Shown: one piece after another, positions 32,941 through 41,339 of the stretch | Layout: each line of letters starts with the position of its first letter | Position numbering within the stretch: the stretch's first letter is position 1 | Origin: Ancylobacter sp. TS-1 | GTDB taxonomy: Bacteria; Pseudomonadota; Alphaproteobacteria; Rhizobiales; Xanthobacteraceae | Length of the DNA stretch: 64,000 nt | Assembly (NCBI RefSeq): GCF_009223885.1 | Contig: NZ_CP045144.1 | Coordinates: forward strand, 3,708,001 to 3,772,000 | Reading direction: 5' to 3' | Position numbers and translations under genes: made by a program | Notes under the pieces: model-generated | The model's input: only the letters and a program-made list of their open reading frames with translations | Database searches by the model: none | Told to the model about the DNA's origin: nothing

Positions 32941-33577
32941 TGAGCTTCCTCTCGAGGATCTGGGAAGAGCGGGACAGCGGCCAGCACAGGCAGAAATAGA
33001 TGAGGGCGACGAAGCCGTAGACCTTGAACGGCTCGAAGGTGGCGTTGGTCACCATGGTTCCGGCCTTCGACAGCTCGACGAAGCCGATGATCGAGGTCAG
33101 CGCCGTGCCCTTCACCACCTGCACGGAAAAGCCGACCGTGGGCGGCACGGCGATGCGCAGCGCCTGCGGCAGGATCACGTGGCGCATCTGCTGGATGTAG
33201 CCCATGCCGAGGCTCGACGAGGCCTCCCACTGGCCCCGCGCGATGGACTCGACGCAGCCGCGCCAGATCTCGGTGAGGAAGGCGGCGCTCCACAGGATCA
33301 GTGCCAGCCCCGCCGCCAGCCAGGCCGGCACGTCGATGCCGAACAGGCCGAGGCCGAAGAAGGCGAGGAAGAGCTGCATCAGCAGGGGCGTGCCCTGAAA
33401 CAGCTCGACATAGACCTTCACGAGGGTCGGCCCCAGCCGGCCCTCGCCGATGCGGGCGAACAGCAGCGCCGCGCCGACGAGGCTGCCGCCGATGAAGGAG
33501 ACGAGGGAGAGGACGACCGTCCAGCGCGCCGCCAGCAGCAGGTTGCGCAGGATGTCCCAGTCGGTGAATTCGCTCAT
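32918..33577 (-). CDS. Polar amino-acid ABC importer, permease subunit 2
   Basis: A 219-residue membrane protein of the HisM/GlnP type. Hydrophobic segments begin at VVLSLVSFIGGSLVGAALLF. The substrate-class motif VYVELFQGTPLLMQLFLAFF and the EAA loop ARGQWEASSSLGMGYIQQMR, which contacts the ATPase, are both clear. It is translated between the other permease (nine bases upstream) and the ATPase (overlapping). Confidence 0.92.
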
Positions 33578-33586
33578 GTCCGTTCC

Positions 33587-34258
33587 TCACCGTGCCGTGC
33601 GTTTGGGAAAGAGCGTCCAGCCGAGGCCGCGCAGGCCCTGCCGCAGCGCGATAGCGAGGGCGAGGTAGATCAGCGTGGCGACGAAATAGGTCTCGAAGGC
33701 GCGGAAGGTGCGCGACTGGATGAAGTTCGCCGCGAAGGTCAGGTCCTCCGCCGCGATCTGCGACACTGCCGCCGAGCCCAGCATGACGATGACGATCTGC
33801 GACGACAGCGCCGGCCAGATGCGTTGCAGCGCCGGGACCAGCACGACGTACCAGAAGGTCTGGATACGGCTCATGCCGAGGGAGGCCCCGGCCTCGAACT
33901 GCCCCTTCGGCGTCGCCTGTATGCCGGCGCGCACGATCTCGCAGCCATAGGCGCCGAGATTGATCACCATGGCGAAGTTGGCCGCCTCCAGCTCGCCGAG
34001 TCGCAGGCCCAGCGCCGGCAGGCCGAAGAAGATGAAGAAGAGCTGGATCAGGAACGGTGTGTTGCGGATCAGCTCGACATAGGCGGCGACGACAGGGCGT
34101 AGCCAGAGCGGGCCGAGCGCCCGCGCCCAGGCGCAGGCGACGCCCAGCGACACGCCGAGCATCCCGCCGACCAGCGTGAGTTCGAGCGTGATGGCGATGC
34201 CCTTGACGAGGACCGGCCAGTAGTCGAGCAGCCAGTCGAAATCGAACGCGTAGGTCAT
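33587..34258 (-). CDS. Polar amino-acid ABC importer, permease subunit 1
   Basis: A 223-residue membrane protein of the HisQ/GlnP type and partner of the next permease. It has the family motif YVELIRNTPFLIQLFFIFFG and the EAA loop ATPKGQFEAGASLGMSRIQTF. The N-terminal helix is KGIAITLELTLVGGMLGVSL. A 321-base spacer with palindromic repeats separates it from the upstream binding-protein gene, which could lower permease expression relative to the binding protein, as is common for such importers. Confidence 0.92.
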   Translation of the reverse strand: MTYAFDFDWLLDYWPVLVKGIAITLELTLVGGMLGVSLGVACAWARALGPLWLRPVVAAYVELIRNTPFLIQLFFIFFGLPALGLRLGELEAANFAMVINLGAYGCEIVRAGIQATPKGQFEAGASLGMSRIQTFWYVVLVPALQRIWPALSSQIVIVMLGSAAVSQIAAEDLTFAANFIQSRTFRAFETYFVATLIYLALAIALRQGLRGLGWTLFPKRTAR

Positions 34259-34350
34259 GCCCGTGAACTCCCGCTGGTGAGGGGGAAGGGGAACGCGTGG
34301 AACAGGCTCCCCGCAGGGAGAACGCGACGGCCCGGAGGCCGCCTTCTTCC

Positions 34351-34570
34351 CCCTCTCCCCTCAGGGGAGAGGGTTGGGGGGAGGGGGCTCGCCGTTCCCC
34401 GGACAAGCCGCGTGTCGCGCGGCGCCGATCCGGGGGCCAGGAAAAAACGGCAAGGCCTCCGATCCCTTCGGGGAAGCATCCCTTCGGGGAGGCGCCTTAG
34501 GCGGAGTCCTGTGCTGGGTCCCGGCTCGGCGCTTCGCCTGCGGCTCCGCCGGGCCGGGACACGGCGACAG
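34351..34570. repeat. Mixed palindromic repeats between binding protein and permease genes
   Basis: The 321-base gap 34259-34579 holds no credible gene. CCCTCTCCCC-TCA-GGGGAGAGGG (34351-34373) is a family B hairpin, followed by a GGGGG-rich stretch. From 34400, family A-like fragments appear (CCCGGACAAG, GCCGATCCGGG, and TGGGTCCCGGCTCGGCG near 34518). Confidence 0.7.
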
Positions 34571-34579
34571 GCTCCGCCG

Positions 34580-35383
34580 TCACAGCTCCGCCGGCAGCTT
34601 GGTGCCGAGCCACTTCTCCGAGATGGCGTCGAGCGCGCCGTCCTTCTTCGCGGCGCCGATGATGGCGTCGACCTTGGCGAGTAGCGCCGGCTCGTTCTTG
34701 TTGAGGCCGATGTAGCAGGGCGAGTTCTTGATCAGGAACTTGATCTCCGGCTTCTTCGGCGGGTTGCGGGCGAGGATGGCGGCGGCCACCACATTGCCGG
34801 TGGCGATCACGTCGACCTGGCCCGAAAGGAAGGCCGAGATGGTGCCGTTATTGTCCTCGTAGCGCTTGATGGTGGTGTCGGCCGGGGCGATCTTGGTCAG
34901 TTCAAGATCCTCCACCGCGCCGCGCGTCACGCCGACCGTCTTGCCCGCGAGGCCGGCCGCGTCCTTCACCGCCACGTCGGCCGGGCCGAACACGCCGTTG
35001 AAGAAGGGGGCGTAGGCGATCGAGAAGTCGATCACCTTCTCGCGCTCGGCATTCTTGCCGAGCGAGGAGATGACCAGATCGACCTTGCTGGTCTGGAGAT
35101 AGGGGATGCGGTTGGCGCTGGTGACCGGCACCAGCTCCAGCTTCACGCCGAGCTTCTCGGCGATCAGCTTGGCGACGTCGACATCATAGCCCTTGGGGGC
35201 CATGTCGGCGCCGACGCTGCCGAAGGGAGGGAAGTCCTGCGGCACGGCGATGCGGATCACCTTGTTCGCCTCGATGGTGGCGAGGGCGTCGGCGGCGGCG
35301 GGCAACGTCATCTGGGTGGCGGCGAGCAGCGCGCCGGCGGCCAGCAGAGCGAGCGGGCGGCCAAAAAGGGAACGACGGTTCAT
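34580..35383 (-). CDS. Polar amino-acid ABC importer, periplasmic binding protein
   Basis: A 267-residue secreted receptor of the SBP_bac_3 family. It has a signal peptide of about 31 residues (FGRPLALLAAGALLAATQMT, likely cleavage in PAAADA). The mature start is VIRIAVPQDFPPFGSVGADM, followed by GYDVDVAKLIAEKLGVKLEL and the hinge region DLVISSLGKNAEREKVIDFS, typical of glutamine/cystine/opine-type receptors. The ligand cannot be told from sequence alone. The gene sits four bases after gntR and precedes the permeases across a repeat-filled gap. Confidence 0.9.
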   Translation of the reverse strand: MNRRSLFGRPLALLAAGALLAATQMTLPAAADALATIEANKVIRIAVPQDFPPFGSVGADMAPKGYDVDVAKLIAEKLGVKLELVPVTSANRIPYLQTSKVDLVISSLGKNAEREKVIDFSIAYAPFFNGVFGPADVAVKDAAGLAGKTVGVTRGAVEDLELTKIAPADTTIKRYEDNNGTISAFLSGQVDVIATGNVVAAAILARNPPKKPEIKFLIKNSPCYIGLNKNEPALLAKVDAIIGAAKKDGALDAISEKWLGTKLPAEL

Positions 35384-35387
35384 GCGA

Positions 35388-36137
35388 TCAATCCTCCTTG
35401 TCCGGCGGAGGGCCGGCTGAGTGGGGGTGGGGGTGGAGATGCGGCACTGAGGGGGCGTTGCCGGCGAAGGTCGACGGCGACAGCAATTCGCGAAGCCCGG
35501 CGAGGGGGTCGGGTCGGGCGGTGAGGTCGAGCCCGGCCTCGACCTTGCCGATGTGCTCGTCCATCAGCCGTGCGGCGAGGGAAAGGTCACCCGCCTCCAT
35601 GGCGGCGACGATGTCCTCGTGGTCGTGGCTGGATTCCTCGGCCTTCTCGGTCGGCTGGTAGAGCATCGAGATAAGCGTGGTGCGCGCGGTGAGGTCGCGG
35701 ATGATCTCGGTCAGCAGCCGGTTGCCGAGCGCGTCGGCGAGGTGGATGTGGAAGTCGCCGAGCAGGCAGGCGCGGCTATGGACATCGCCGGTCTCGATGG
35801 CGCGGCGCTCGATGGCGACATGCTCCTTGAGGCTATGGAGCACGTCGGGCGGCACCTCGCGCACGGTCTGCAGCAGCCCGGTCTCGATCACCCGCCGGGT
35901 CTGGAACGCCTCGCGTGCCTCCTCGGCCGAGGGCTCGACCACGTACCAGCCGCGCCGGGCGCTGACCTGCACCACGCCGCGCGTCTCCAGCCGCATCATC
36001 GCCTCGCGCACGCGGGTGCGCGAGACGCCGAACAGGTCGGCGAGCTTCTGCTCGCCGAGCCGCGTGCCCGGATTGATGCGGCCGGCGAGGATGGCGGAAA
36101 GGATCGCTTCCTCGATATTGGCGGTGGCTGGGTTCAT
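35388..36137 (-). CDS. GntR-family regulator (FadR/FCD subgroup) of the ABC importer
   Basis: A 249-residue regulator. The N-terminal winged helix is GRINPGTRLGEQKLADLFGVSRTRVREAMMRLETRG (residues about 20-55). The C-terminal FCD ligand domain has metal-binding His/Asp positions such as DFHIHLADALGN and the late HEDIVAAM. It is the first gene of the importer operon, and a perfect palindrome 17 bases before its ATG is probably its own operator. The ligand is probably the transported compound or a breakdown product. The His/Pro-rich tail (HLHPHPHSAGPPPDKED) is unusual and may bind metal or be disordered. Confidence 0.9.
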   Translation of the reverse strand: MNPATANIEEAILSAILAGRINPGTRLGEQKLADLFGVSRTRVREAMMRLETRGVVQVSARRGWYVVEPSAEEAREAFQTRRVIETGLLQTVREVPPDVLHSLKEHVAIERRAIETGDVHSRACLLGDFHIHLADALGNRLLTEIIRDLTARTTLISMLYQPTEKAEESSHDHEDIVAAMEAGDLSLAARLMDEHIGKVEAGLDLTARPDPLAGLRELLSPSTFAGNAPSVPHLHPHPHSAGPPPDKED

Positions 36138-36153
36138 CAGGCCTGCTCACAAA

Positions 36154-36165
36154 CTTGTATACAAG
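36154..36165. promoter_or_regulatory. GntR (FadR/FCD type) operator
   Basis: CTTGTATACAAG is a perfect 12-base palindrome matching the TTGTATACAA-type sites that FCD GntR regulators bind. It lies 17 bases upstream of the gntR start, where binding would repress the whole importer operon. Confidence 0.8.
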
Positions 36166-36202
36166 ATTGTAAGCAAGCCACGTGCCAACGCCGCGCGGCT
36201 GC

Positions 36203-36446
36203 ACGACGTCATCCCCGGGTCAAGCCGGGGGATGACGTCGTATGGGAGGCGATGCCGCCTTGACCGGAGCCAACGAAGCGGTGCGGGGGCGAGAAGGTCG
36301 GCCGAAGGTTGCTGGCGGCGTGATAACCGAGGACCGTTGCACCAACAGAACTCCGTCATGGCCGGGCTTGACCCGGCCATCCACGTTTTCCGATGCGCCA
36401 AGCGGGAGCCAAACCGTGGATCCCCGGGTCAAGCCCGGGGATGACG
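36203..36446. repeat. Family D palindromes (GTCATCCCCGGGTCAAGCC type)
   Basis: In the 437-base gap 36138-36574 are two elements. GACGTCATCCCC and GGGGGATGACGTC around GGTCAAGCC lie at about 36205-36239. A paired unit follows: ATGGCCGGGCTTGACCCGGC from 36358, then CGTGGATCCCCGGGTCAAGC starting at 36415 and ending in GGGGATGACG at 36446. The paired unit recurs at 63428-63512. No gene is seen in the rest of the gap. Confidence 0.8.
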
Positions 36447-36574
36447 TCGTATTGGATTGGGGCGGCCGCGCAGCCCCTGGCGCCCGCATCGCAGGCGAAA
36501 TGCCGCTTCTTTGACCAGCACGTTGCGCAATAGGCTCGGACACAGGCTGGCTACCTGTATCCGAGCCGAAGAAA

Positions 36575-36658
36575 CTACATGGTGAAATAGAGGTGGATGA
36601 GCGCCGCAACTGCGAGCAGGACGCGCGCAACATCCACCACGAGGACCAGTCGGACCAT
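36575..36658 (-). CDS. Candidate 27-residue single-helix membrane protein
   Basis: AGGAG lies eight bases before an ATG at 36658, opening a frame that encodes one almost uninterrupted hydrophobic helix: MVRLVLVVDVARVLLAVAAL, then IHLYFTM and a stop. The surrounding 150 bases are AT-richer than the window. A longer in-frame start at 36793 would add 45 polar residues but lacks this ribosome site. It has the size of KdpF- or CydX-like accessory peptides, but no kdp or cyd gene is nearby, so no function is assigned. It lies downstream of the methylmalonyl-CoA mutase gene on the same strand. Confidence 0.4.
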   Translation of the reverse strand: MVRLVLVVDVARVLLAVAALIHLYFTM

Positions 36659-36814
36659 CTCGGTCGCTCCTAATGATGATGTTGTTGTAATGTGCGCGGT
36701 CAGCTTCTGATTGCTGAAACTGCTTCTGATCGCAGTCAAACCGGCTAGGACGACTCTTTTGATCGAATCGATCCAAGTCCCTACAACATACATGAAGCAA
36801 CGAGACGCAGCAAT

Positions 36815-38971
36815 TTACTCTGCCGCTTGCCGCTTATGGCCGAGGCGTTGCGCCAGCTTGTCGACGAGTTCGCCGGCGGCGTCGGCGATGACGGTGCCCG
36901 GCGGGTAGATCGCCTCGGCGCCGGCGGCGCGCACGGCGTCATAATCCTGCGGCGGCACCACGCCGCCCACCACCACCATGATGTCCGGCCGGCCCTCGGC
37001 GGCGAGCGCGGCCTTCACCTCGGGAACGAGGGTGAGGTGACCGGCGGCGAGCGAGGAGATGCCGATCACATGCACGTCGTTCTCCACCGCCTGCCGGGCG
37101 GCTTCCTGCGGCGTGGCGAAAAGCGGGCCGATATCGACGTCGAAGCCGAGATCGGCGAAGGCCGAGGCGATCACCTTCTGGCCGCGGTCGTGCCCGTCCT
37201 GGCCGACCTTGGCGACGAGGATGCGCGGGCGCCGACCCTCCTCGTGCTCGAAGGCTTCGACCCGCTCGCGCAGGCGGCCCACCTTGTCGCTCATCGCCCC
37301 CGCCTCCCGCCGGTAGACGCCCGAGACCGCGCGGATTTCCGCCCGGTGCCGGCCGAAGACGCGCTCCAGCGCGTCGGAAATCTCGCCCACCGTCGCCTTG
37401 GCACGGGCCGCATTGATGGCGAGCGCCAGCAGGTTAGCATTTTCCCGCGCGCCGGCCTCGAGTGCCGCGAGCGCGGCTGCCACCGCCTTGGGGTCGCGCT
37501 CCGCCTTCAGCCGCCTGAGCTTGTCGAGCTGGGCGGCGCGCACGGCCGAATTGTCGACCTTGAGCACATCGATGGGCATCTCGCGCGAAGGCCGGTACTT
37601 GTTGACGCCGACCACGGTCTGGCGGCCGGAATCGATCCGCGCCTGCGTGATGGCGGCCGCCTCCTCGATGCGCAGCTTCGGGATGCCGGCCTCGATGGCC
37701 TTGGCCATGCCGCCCAGTTCCTCCACCTCGGCGATATGGCCGAGCGCCTTGGCGGCGAGGTCGGCGGTCAGCCGCTCGACATAGAAGGAGCCGCCCCACG
37801 GGTCGATGGCGCGTGTGGTGCCGCTCTCCTGCTGGAGCACGAGCTGGGTGTTGCGGGCAATGCGGGCGGAGAAGTCGGTCGGCAGCGCCAGCGCCTCGTC
37901 GAGCGCGTTGGTGTGCAGCGACTGGGTGTGCCCCTGCGTCGCTGCCATCGCCTCGACCATGGTGCGCATCACGTTGTTGAACACGTCCTGCGCGGTCAGG
38001 CTCCAGCCCGAGGTCTGCGAATGGGTGCGCAGCGGCAGCGACTTGGGGTTCTGCGCGCCGAGATCCTTCATCAGCTTGGCCCAGATCAGCCGGGCGGCGC
38101 GCAGCTTGGCGACCTCCATGAAGAAATTCATGCCGATCGCCCAGAAGAAGGACAGGCGCGGCGCGAAGGCGTCGATCGGCAGCCCCGCCGCCGCGCCGGC
38201 GCGCACATATTCCACGCCGTCGGCGAGCGTGTAGGCGAGTTCGAGATCCTGCGTCGCCCCGGCTTCCTGCATGTGGTAGCCGGAAATCGAGATCGAGTTG
38301 AAGCGCGGCATGTGCGCCGAGGTGAAGGCGAAGATGTCGGCGATGATCCGCATCGAGGGCGCCGGCGGGTAGATGTAGGTGTTGCGGACCATGAACTCCT
38401 TGAGGATGTCGTTCTGGATGGTCCCGGAAAGCTGGGCCGGCGTCACGCCCTGCTCCTCCGCCGCGACCACATAGAGCGCGAGGATCGGCAGCACCGCGCC
38501 GTTCATGGTCATCGACACGCTCATCTGGTCCAGCGGGATGCCGGAGAACAGCGTGCGCATGTCGTAGATGGAATCGATGGCGACGCCCGCCATGCCGACA
38601 TCGCCGGCCACGCGCGGGTGGTCGCTGTCATAGCCCCGATGGGTGGCGAGATCGAAGGCGACGGACAGGCCCTTCTGCCCCGCCGCGAGGTTGCGGCGAT
38701 AGAAGGCGTTGGAATCCTCCGCCGTGGAGAAGCCGGCATATTGCCGGATGGTCCAGGGCTGGGTCGCGTACATGGTGGGGTAGGGCCCGCGCAGATAGGG
38801 CGCGATGCCCGGAAAGGTGTCGACGAAGCCGAGCCCGGCAATGTCGTCGGGACCGTAGGCGGGCTTCACCGCGATGCGCTCGGGCGTCTCCCAGTCCGGC
38901 GCGCCGGCGGCAGGGGCGGCAAGGTGCGGCACGCGCCAGTCAAGGCCGGCGAAGTCGGGAATGCGGCTCAT
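36815..38971 (-). CDS. mcmA: Methylmalonyl-CoA mutase, large (catalytic) subunit
   Basis: An adenosylcobalamin enzyme that isomerises (R)-methylmalonyl-CoA to succinyl-CoA. The 718-residue protein starts in [20 protein letters not shown]. The TIM barrel has [21 protein letters not shown] and [20 protein letters not shown]. The C-terminal B12 domain contains [18 protein letters not shown] near residue 592 with the cobalt-ligand His, followed by [14 protein letters not shown]. It is the last gene of the propionyl-CoA cluster, after a small secreted-protein gene. Methylmalonyl-CoA epimerase and the MeaB chaperone are not in the window. Confidence 0.96.
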   Translation of the reverse strand: MSRIPDFAGLDWRVPHLAAPAAGAPDWETPERIAVKPAYGPDDIAGLGFVDTFPGIAPYLRGPYPTMYATQPWTIRQYAGFSTAEDSNAFYRRNLAAGQKGLSVAFDLATHRGYDSDHPRVAGDVGMAGVAIDSIYDMRTLFSGIPLDQMSVSMTMNGAVLPILALYVVAAEEQGVTPAQLSGTIQNDILKEFMVRNTYIYPPAPSMRIIADIFAFTSAHMPRFNSISISGYHMQEAGATQDLELAYTLADGVEYVRAGAAAGLPIDAFAPRLSFFWAIGMNFFMEVAKLRAARLIWAKLMKDLGAQNPKSLPLRTHSQTSGWSLTAQDVFNNVMRTMVEAMAATQGHTQSLHTNALDEALALPTDFSARIARNTQLVLQQESGTTRAIDPWGGSFYVERLTADLAAKALGHIAEVEELGGMAKAIEAGIPKLRIEEAAAITQARIDSGRQTVVGVNKYRPSREMPIDVLKVDNSAVRAAQLDKLRRLKAERDPKAVAAALAALEAGARENANLLALAINAARAKATVGEISDALERVFGRHRAEIRAVSGVYRREAGAMSDKVGRLRERVEAFEHEEGRRPRILVAKVGQDGHDRGQKVIASAFADLGFDVDIGPLFATPQEAARQAVENDVHVIGISSLAAGHLTLVPEVKAALAAEGRPDIMVVVGGVVPPQDYDAVRAAGAEAIYPPGTVIADAAGELVDKLAQRLGHKRQAAE

Positions 38972-39023
38972 CGGATACCCTCCTGCGGCAAACCCTTCTG
39001 GGGGGCGTGAGCCGAAGGGCGCG

Positions 39024-39392
39024 TCAGCTTCGCCGCGCCACCCACGACCCCGTGCAGTTCTTGCCCGGCGAGACCCACTCGCCCGATGCCGTCTCGCCGC
39101 GCACCAGCCCCTTGGCCGCGAGCGTCTCCTCCCCGCGCACCACGCGGATGCGGATGACGCCCAGCGCCGTCACCGAGCCGCTCGCCTCCACCGGCCAGTA
39201 GCCGGAATAGCGGATGCGGCCCTCCTCGACGGAGAGCGAGAATTCGTGGCGCTGCGAGCACGGGCCGGTGGCCGGCTCCGCCGCGACGCGCCAGATCCCG
39301 TCGTGCAGGCCCTCGGCGCTCCGCGCCGGCAGGCTGGATGCAAGCGCCCCCCACGCCAGCGCGCCGCAAAGGGCGACGTTCAGCGTTTTCAT
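39024..39392 (-). CDS. Small secreted protein of unknown function within the mutase cluster
   Basis: A 122-residue protein with a clear Sec signal peptide ([20 protein letters not shown], cleavage likely at ARSA-E). The mature 95 residues look like a small beta-barrel domain: [46 protein letters not shown] and [18 protein letters not shown]. Two Cys (in PCSQRH and NCTGSW) could form a disulfide. I do not recognise the family. It is inserted between the two mutase subunit genes. AGGGA lies seven bases before the ATG but is buried in a hairpin, suggesting controlled translation. Confidence 0.7.
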   Translation of the reverse strand: MKTLNVALCGALAWGALASSLPARSAEGLHDGIWRVAAEPATGPCSQRHEFSLSVEEGRIRYSGYWPVEASGSVTALGVIRIRVVRGEETLAAKGLVRGETASGEWVSPGKNCTGSWVARRS

Positions 39393-39399
39393 GATTTTT

Positions 39400-39436
39400 C
39401 CCTACAGTGGATGCGGCTTCACAGCCGCCTGTAGGG
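39400..39436 (-). promoter_or_regulatory. Hairpin occluding the Shine-Dalgarno of the small secreted protein
   Basis: CCCTACAG (39400-39407) pairs with CTGTAGGG (39429-39436). The inner arms GCGGCT (39413-39418) and AGCCGC (39423-39428) pair around TCAC, with one five-base bulge. On the minus-strand transcript the 3' arm ends in TAGGG, the Shine-Dalgarno, followed by AAAAATC and the start codon. It begins 16 bases after the stop of the small mutase subunit gene. There is no U-run, so it is unlikely to be a terminator. Confidence 0.65.
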
Positions 39437-39452
39437 AAACGGGCGGGCGCGC

Positions 39453-41327
39453 TCATGGTTCCGTCCTCGCGGGGAGGCCGAGGCGGGCATGGGCCTCGTC
39501 GAGCAGCGCGAGCAGGTCGCCGCCAGCCGACAGATAGGCCTCGATCCCGGCCGCGCGCCACGCCGCCTCATGTTCGCCGGGGCGGCCGGCGAGGTAGATC
39601 GCCTGCGCTCCGGCGTTCTTAAGCGCGCGCACGGCCTCTTCGGCCCGGGCGGCATAGATATCGTCCGAGGAGCACAGGCAGGCGAGCTTCGCCCCGGAGG
39701 ACGTGAAGGCCGCCGCCAGCGCGGTCGTGTCGGTGAAGCCGTCATTGGTCGGCGCGGTGAGCCCGCCGGCCTCGAAGGCGGCGCGGGCGAAGCTGGCGCG
39801 GGGCGTGAAGTCGGCCGGCGTGCCGAGGCTGGCGAGGAACACGGAAGGCGCGGGGCTCGCTGCGGCGGCGGCCGCGCGCAACTGCTCGAACGGTTCGGCG
39901 AGGCGCCGGGGGACCAGCGGTTCGGCCAGCAGCGCGCCTTCCGACGGGGCGGACATGGCGGCGCGGCGGGCCGGCGCCAGCACGGCGGGCACGCCTTCGC
40001 CGAGCAGCGGGAATTCCGAAGTGCCGGTGATCGGCTGCCGGCGGGTCGCGATATCCTTCGCCCGCGCCGCGCGGGCGGCGGTGAGGCGCGCCTGCCAACT
40101 GCCGGAGGTCAGCGCCTCCACCATGCCGCCCTCGCGCTCGATCTGGCGGAAGAGGTCCCACGCGGCGGCGGCCAGCGTCTCGGTGCGCTCCTCGATGGCG
40201 CCGGCGCCGGCGGAAGGATCGGCGACGCGGTGGATGTTGGATTCTTCGATCAGGATGACCTGCGTGTTGCGGGCGAGCCGGCGCGCGTCGGCGTCGGGCA
40301 GGCCGAGCGCCTGGGTGAAGGGCAGCACGGTGAGGCTGTCGGCCCCGCCCACCCCGGCGGCGAAGGCGGCCAGCGTGCCGCGCAGCAGGTTCACATAGGG
40401 GTCGTGCCGGGTCAGCGAGCGCCAGGCGGTTTCCATGTGGATCGCCAGCGGCACGGGCGCCGCGCCGCAGGCCGCCAGCGCCGCCGCCCAGAGCTGGCGG
40501 AAGGCGCGGGGCTTGGCCTGCGTGCCGAACTGGTCGACATCGGCGGTCAGCGTCACCTCGATGGCGCCGGCCGCCTCCTCCAGCGAAAGCCCCGCCGCGT
40601 CCAGCGCCCTGAGATAGGCGATGGCGGTGGCGAGCACGGCGGCGAGTTCCTGCGCGTCGGTGGCCCCGGCGCCGTGGTGCAGCCGCCCGTCGGCGCGCAC
40701 CATCGGCGCCCTGAGGCCGCGCGAGCGCAGCGCGCCGACCGTCTGGCCGAGCCGGGCGGCGAGCGCCTCCCACTCGATGGGGGCAGCGCCGAGAGCGGCG
40801 AAGTCGCCGATGGGATCGAGCCCGAAGCGCAGGTCGAGCGTCGCCGGGTCGGTCGCCTCGAACAGCCGGGCCAGCGCCAGCGCGATGTCGCGGCCCTGGA
40901 ACTGGCCGGCTTCCACCCGCAATGTGACGAGTTCCGGCAGCACGCCCTTGAGCGTCGCCACCAGTTCCTCATGGCGCAGCTTCAGGCCGAAGCCGCCGGC
41001 GAACGGGGCCGAGGCGAAGACCAGCGTGGCCGCGTCGGCGCCGCCGTCGAGGTCTTCGAGCAACTGCGCGTTGGCGCTGGCCGGGTCGTCATGGTCGATG
41101 CGGGCGACGATCTTCCACGGCGCCCCGGCCGGGCGGCCGGCGATGGGCGCGCCCGCGCGCCGCCGCTCGGGCAGCGCGTCGAGCACGAGGCCGTCGGCGG
41201 TACGGGTGAGCATGCGCTTGTCGTAGGCGCCGCCCTTCAGCACGCCCTCGACCAGCTTCAGCCAGTCCGCGCGCGTCGCGGCGGGGAAGGCGGCGAGATC
41301 GATATCGAGGTCCGGCTGGTCCATCAC
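39453..41327 (-). CDS. mcmB: Methylmalonyl-CoA mutase, small subunit
   Basis: The non-catalytic partner of the large subunit. The 624-residue protein shares the barrel of the mutase family (FPAATRADWLKLVEGVLKGG, FGLDPIGDFAALG, RNTQVILIEESNIHRVADPS). Its C-terminal domain keeps the B12-domain fold but has no DXHXXG cobalt-ligand motif (CLCSSDDIYAARAEEAVRAL instead), as known small subunits do. pccA ends 12 bases upstream. The Ala-rich sequence is typical of this GC content. Confidence 0.92.
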   Translation of the reverse strand: MMDQPDLDIDLAAFPAATRADWLKLVEGVLKGGAYDKRMLTRTADGLVLDALPERRRAGAPIAGRPAGAPWKIVARIDHDDPASANAQLLEDLDGGADAATLVFASAPFAGGFGLKLRHEELVATLKGVLPELVTLRVEAGQFQGRDIALALARLFEATDPATLDLRFGLDPIGDFAALGAAPIEWEALAARLGQTVGALRSRGLRAPMVRADGRLHHGAGATDAQELAAVLATAIAYLRALDAAGLSLEEAAGAIEVTLTADVDQFGTQAKPRAFRQLWAAALAACGAAPVPLAIHMETAWRSLTRHDPYVNLLRGTLAAFAAGVGGADSLTVLPFTQALGLPDADARRLARNTQVILIEESNIHRVADPSAGAGAIEERTETLAAAAWDLFRQIEREGGMVEALTSGSWQARLTAARAARAKDIATRRQPITGTSEFPLLGEGVPAVLAPARRAAMSAPSEGALLAEPLVPRRLAEPFEQLRAAAAAASPAPSVFLASLGTPADFTPRASFARAAFEAGGLTAPTNDGFTDTTALAAAFTSSGAKLACLCSSDDIYAARAEEAVRALKNAGAQAIYLAGRPGEHEAAWRAAGIEAYLSAGGDLLALLDEAHARLGLPARTEP

Positions 41328-41339
41328 CCGCTCTCCCGG

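Noticed and set aside
36660..36814. tRNA or small RNA in the AT-rich stretch after mcmA
   Set aside because: No cloverleaf could be folded and no terminator follows; only the small open frame is supported.
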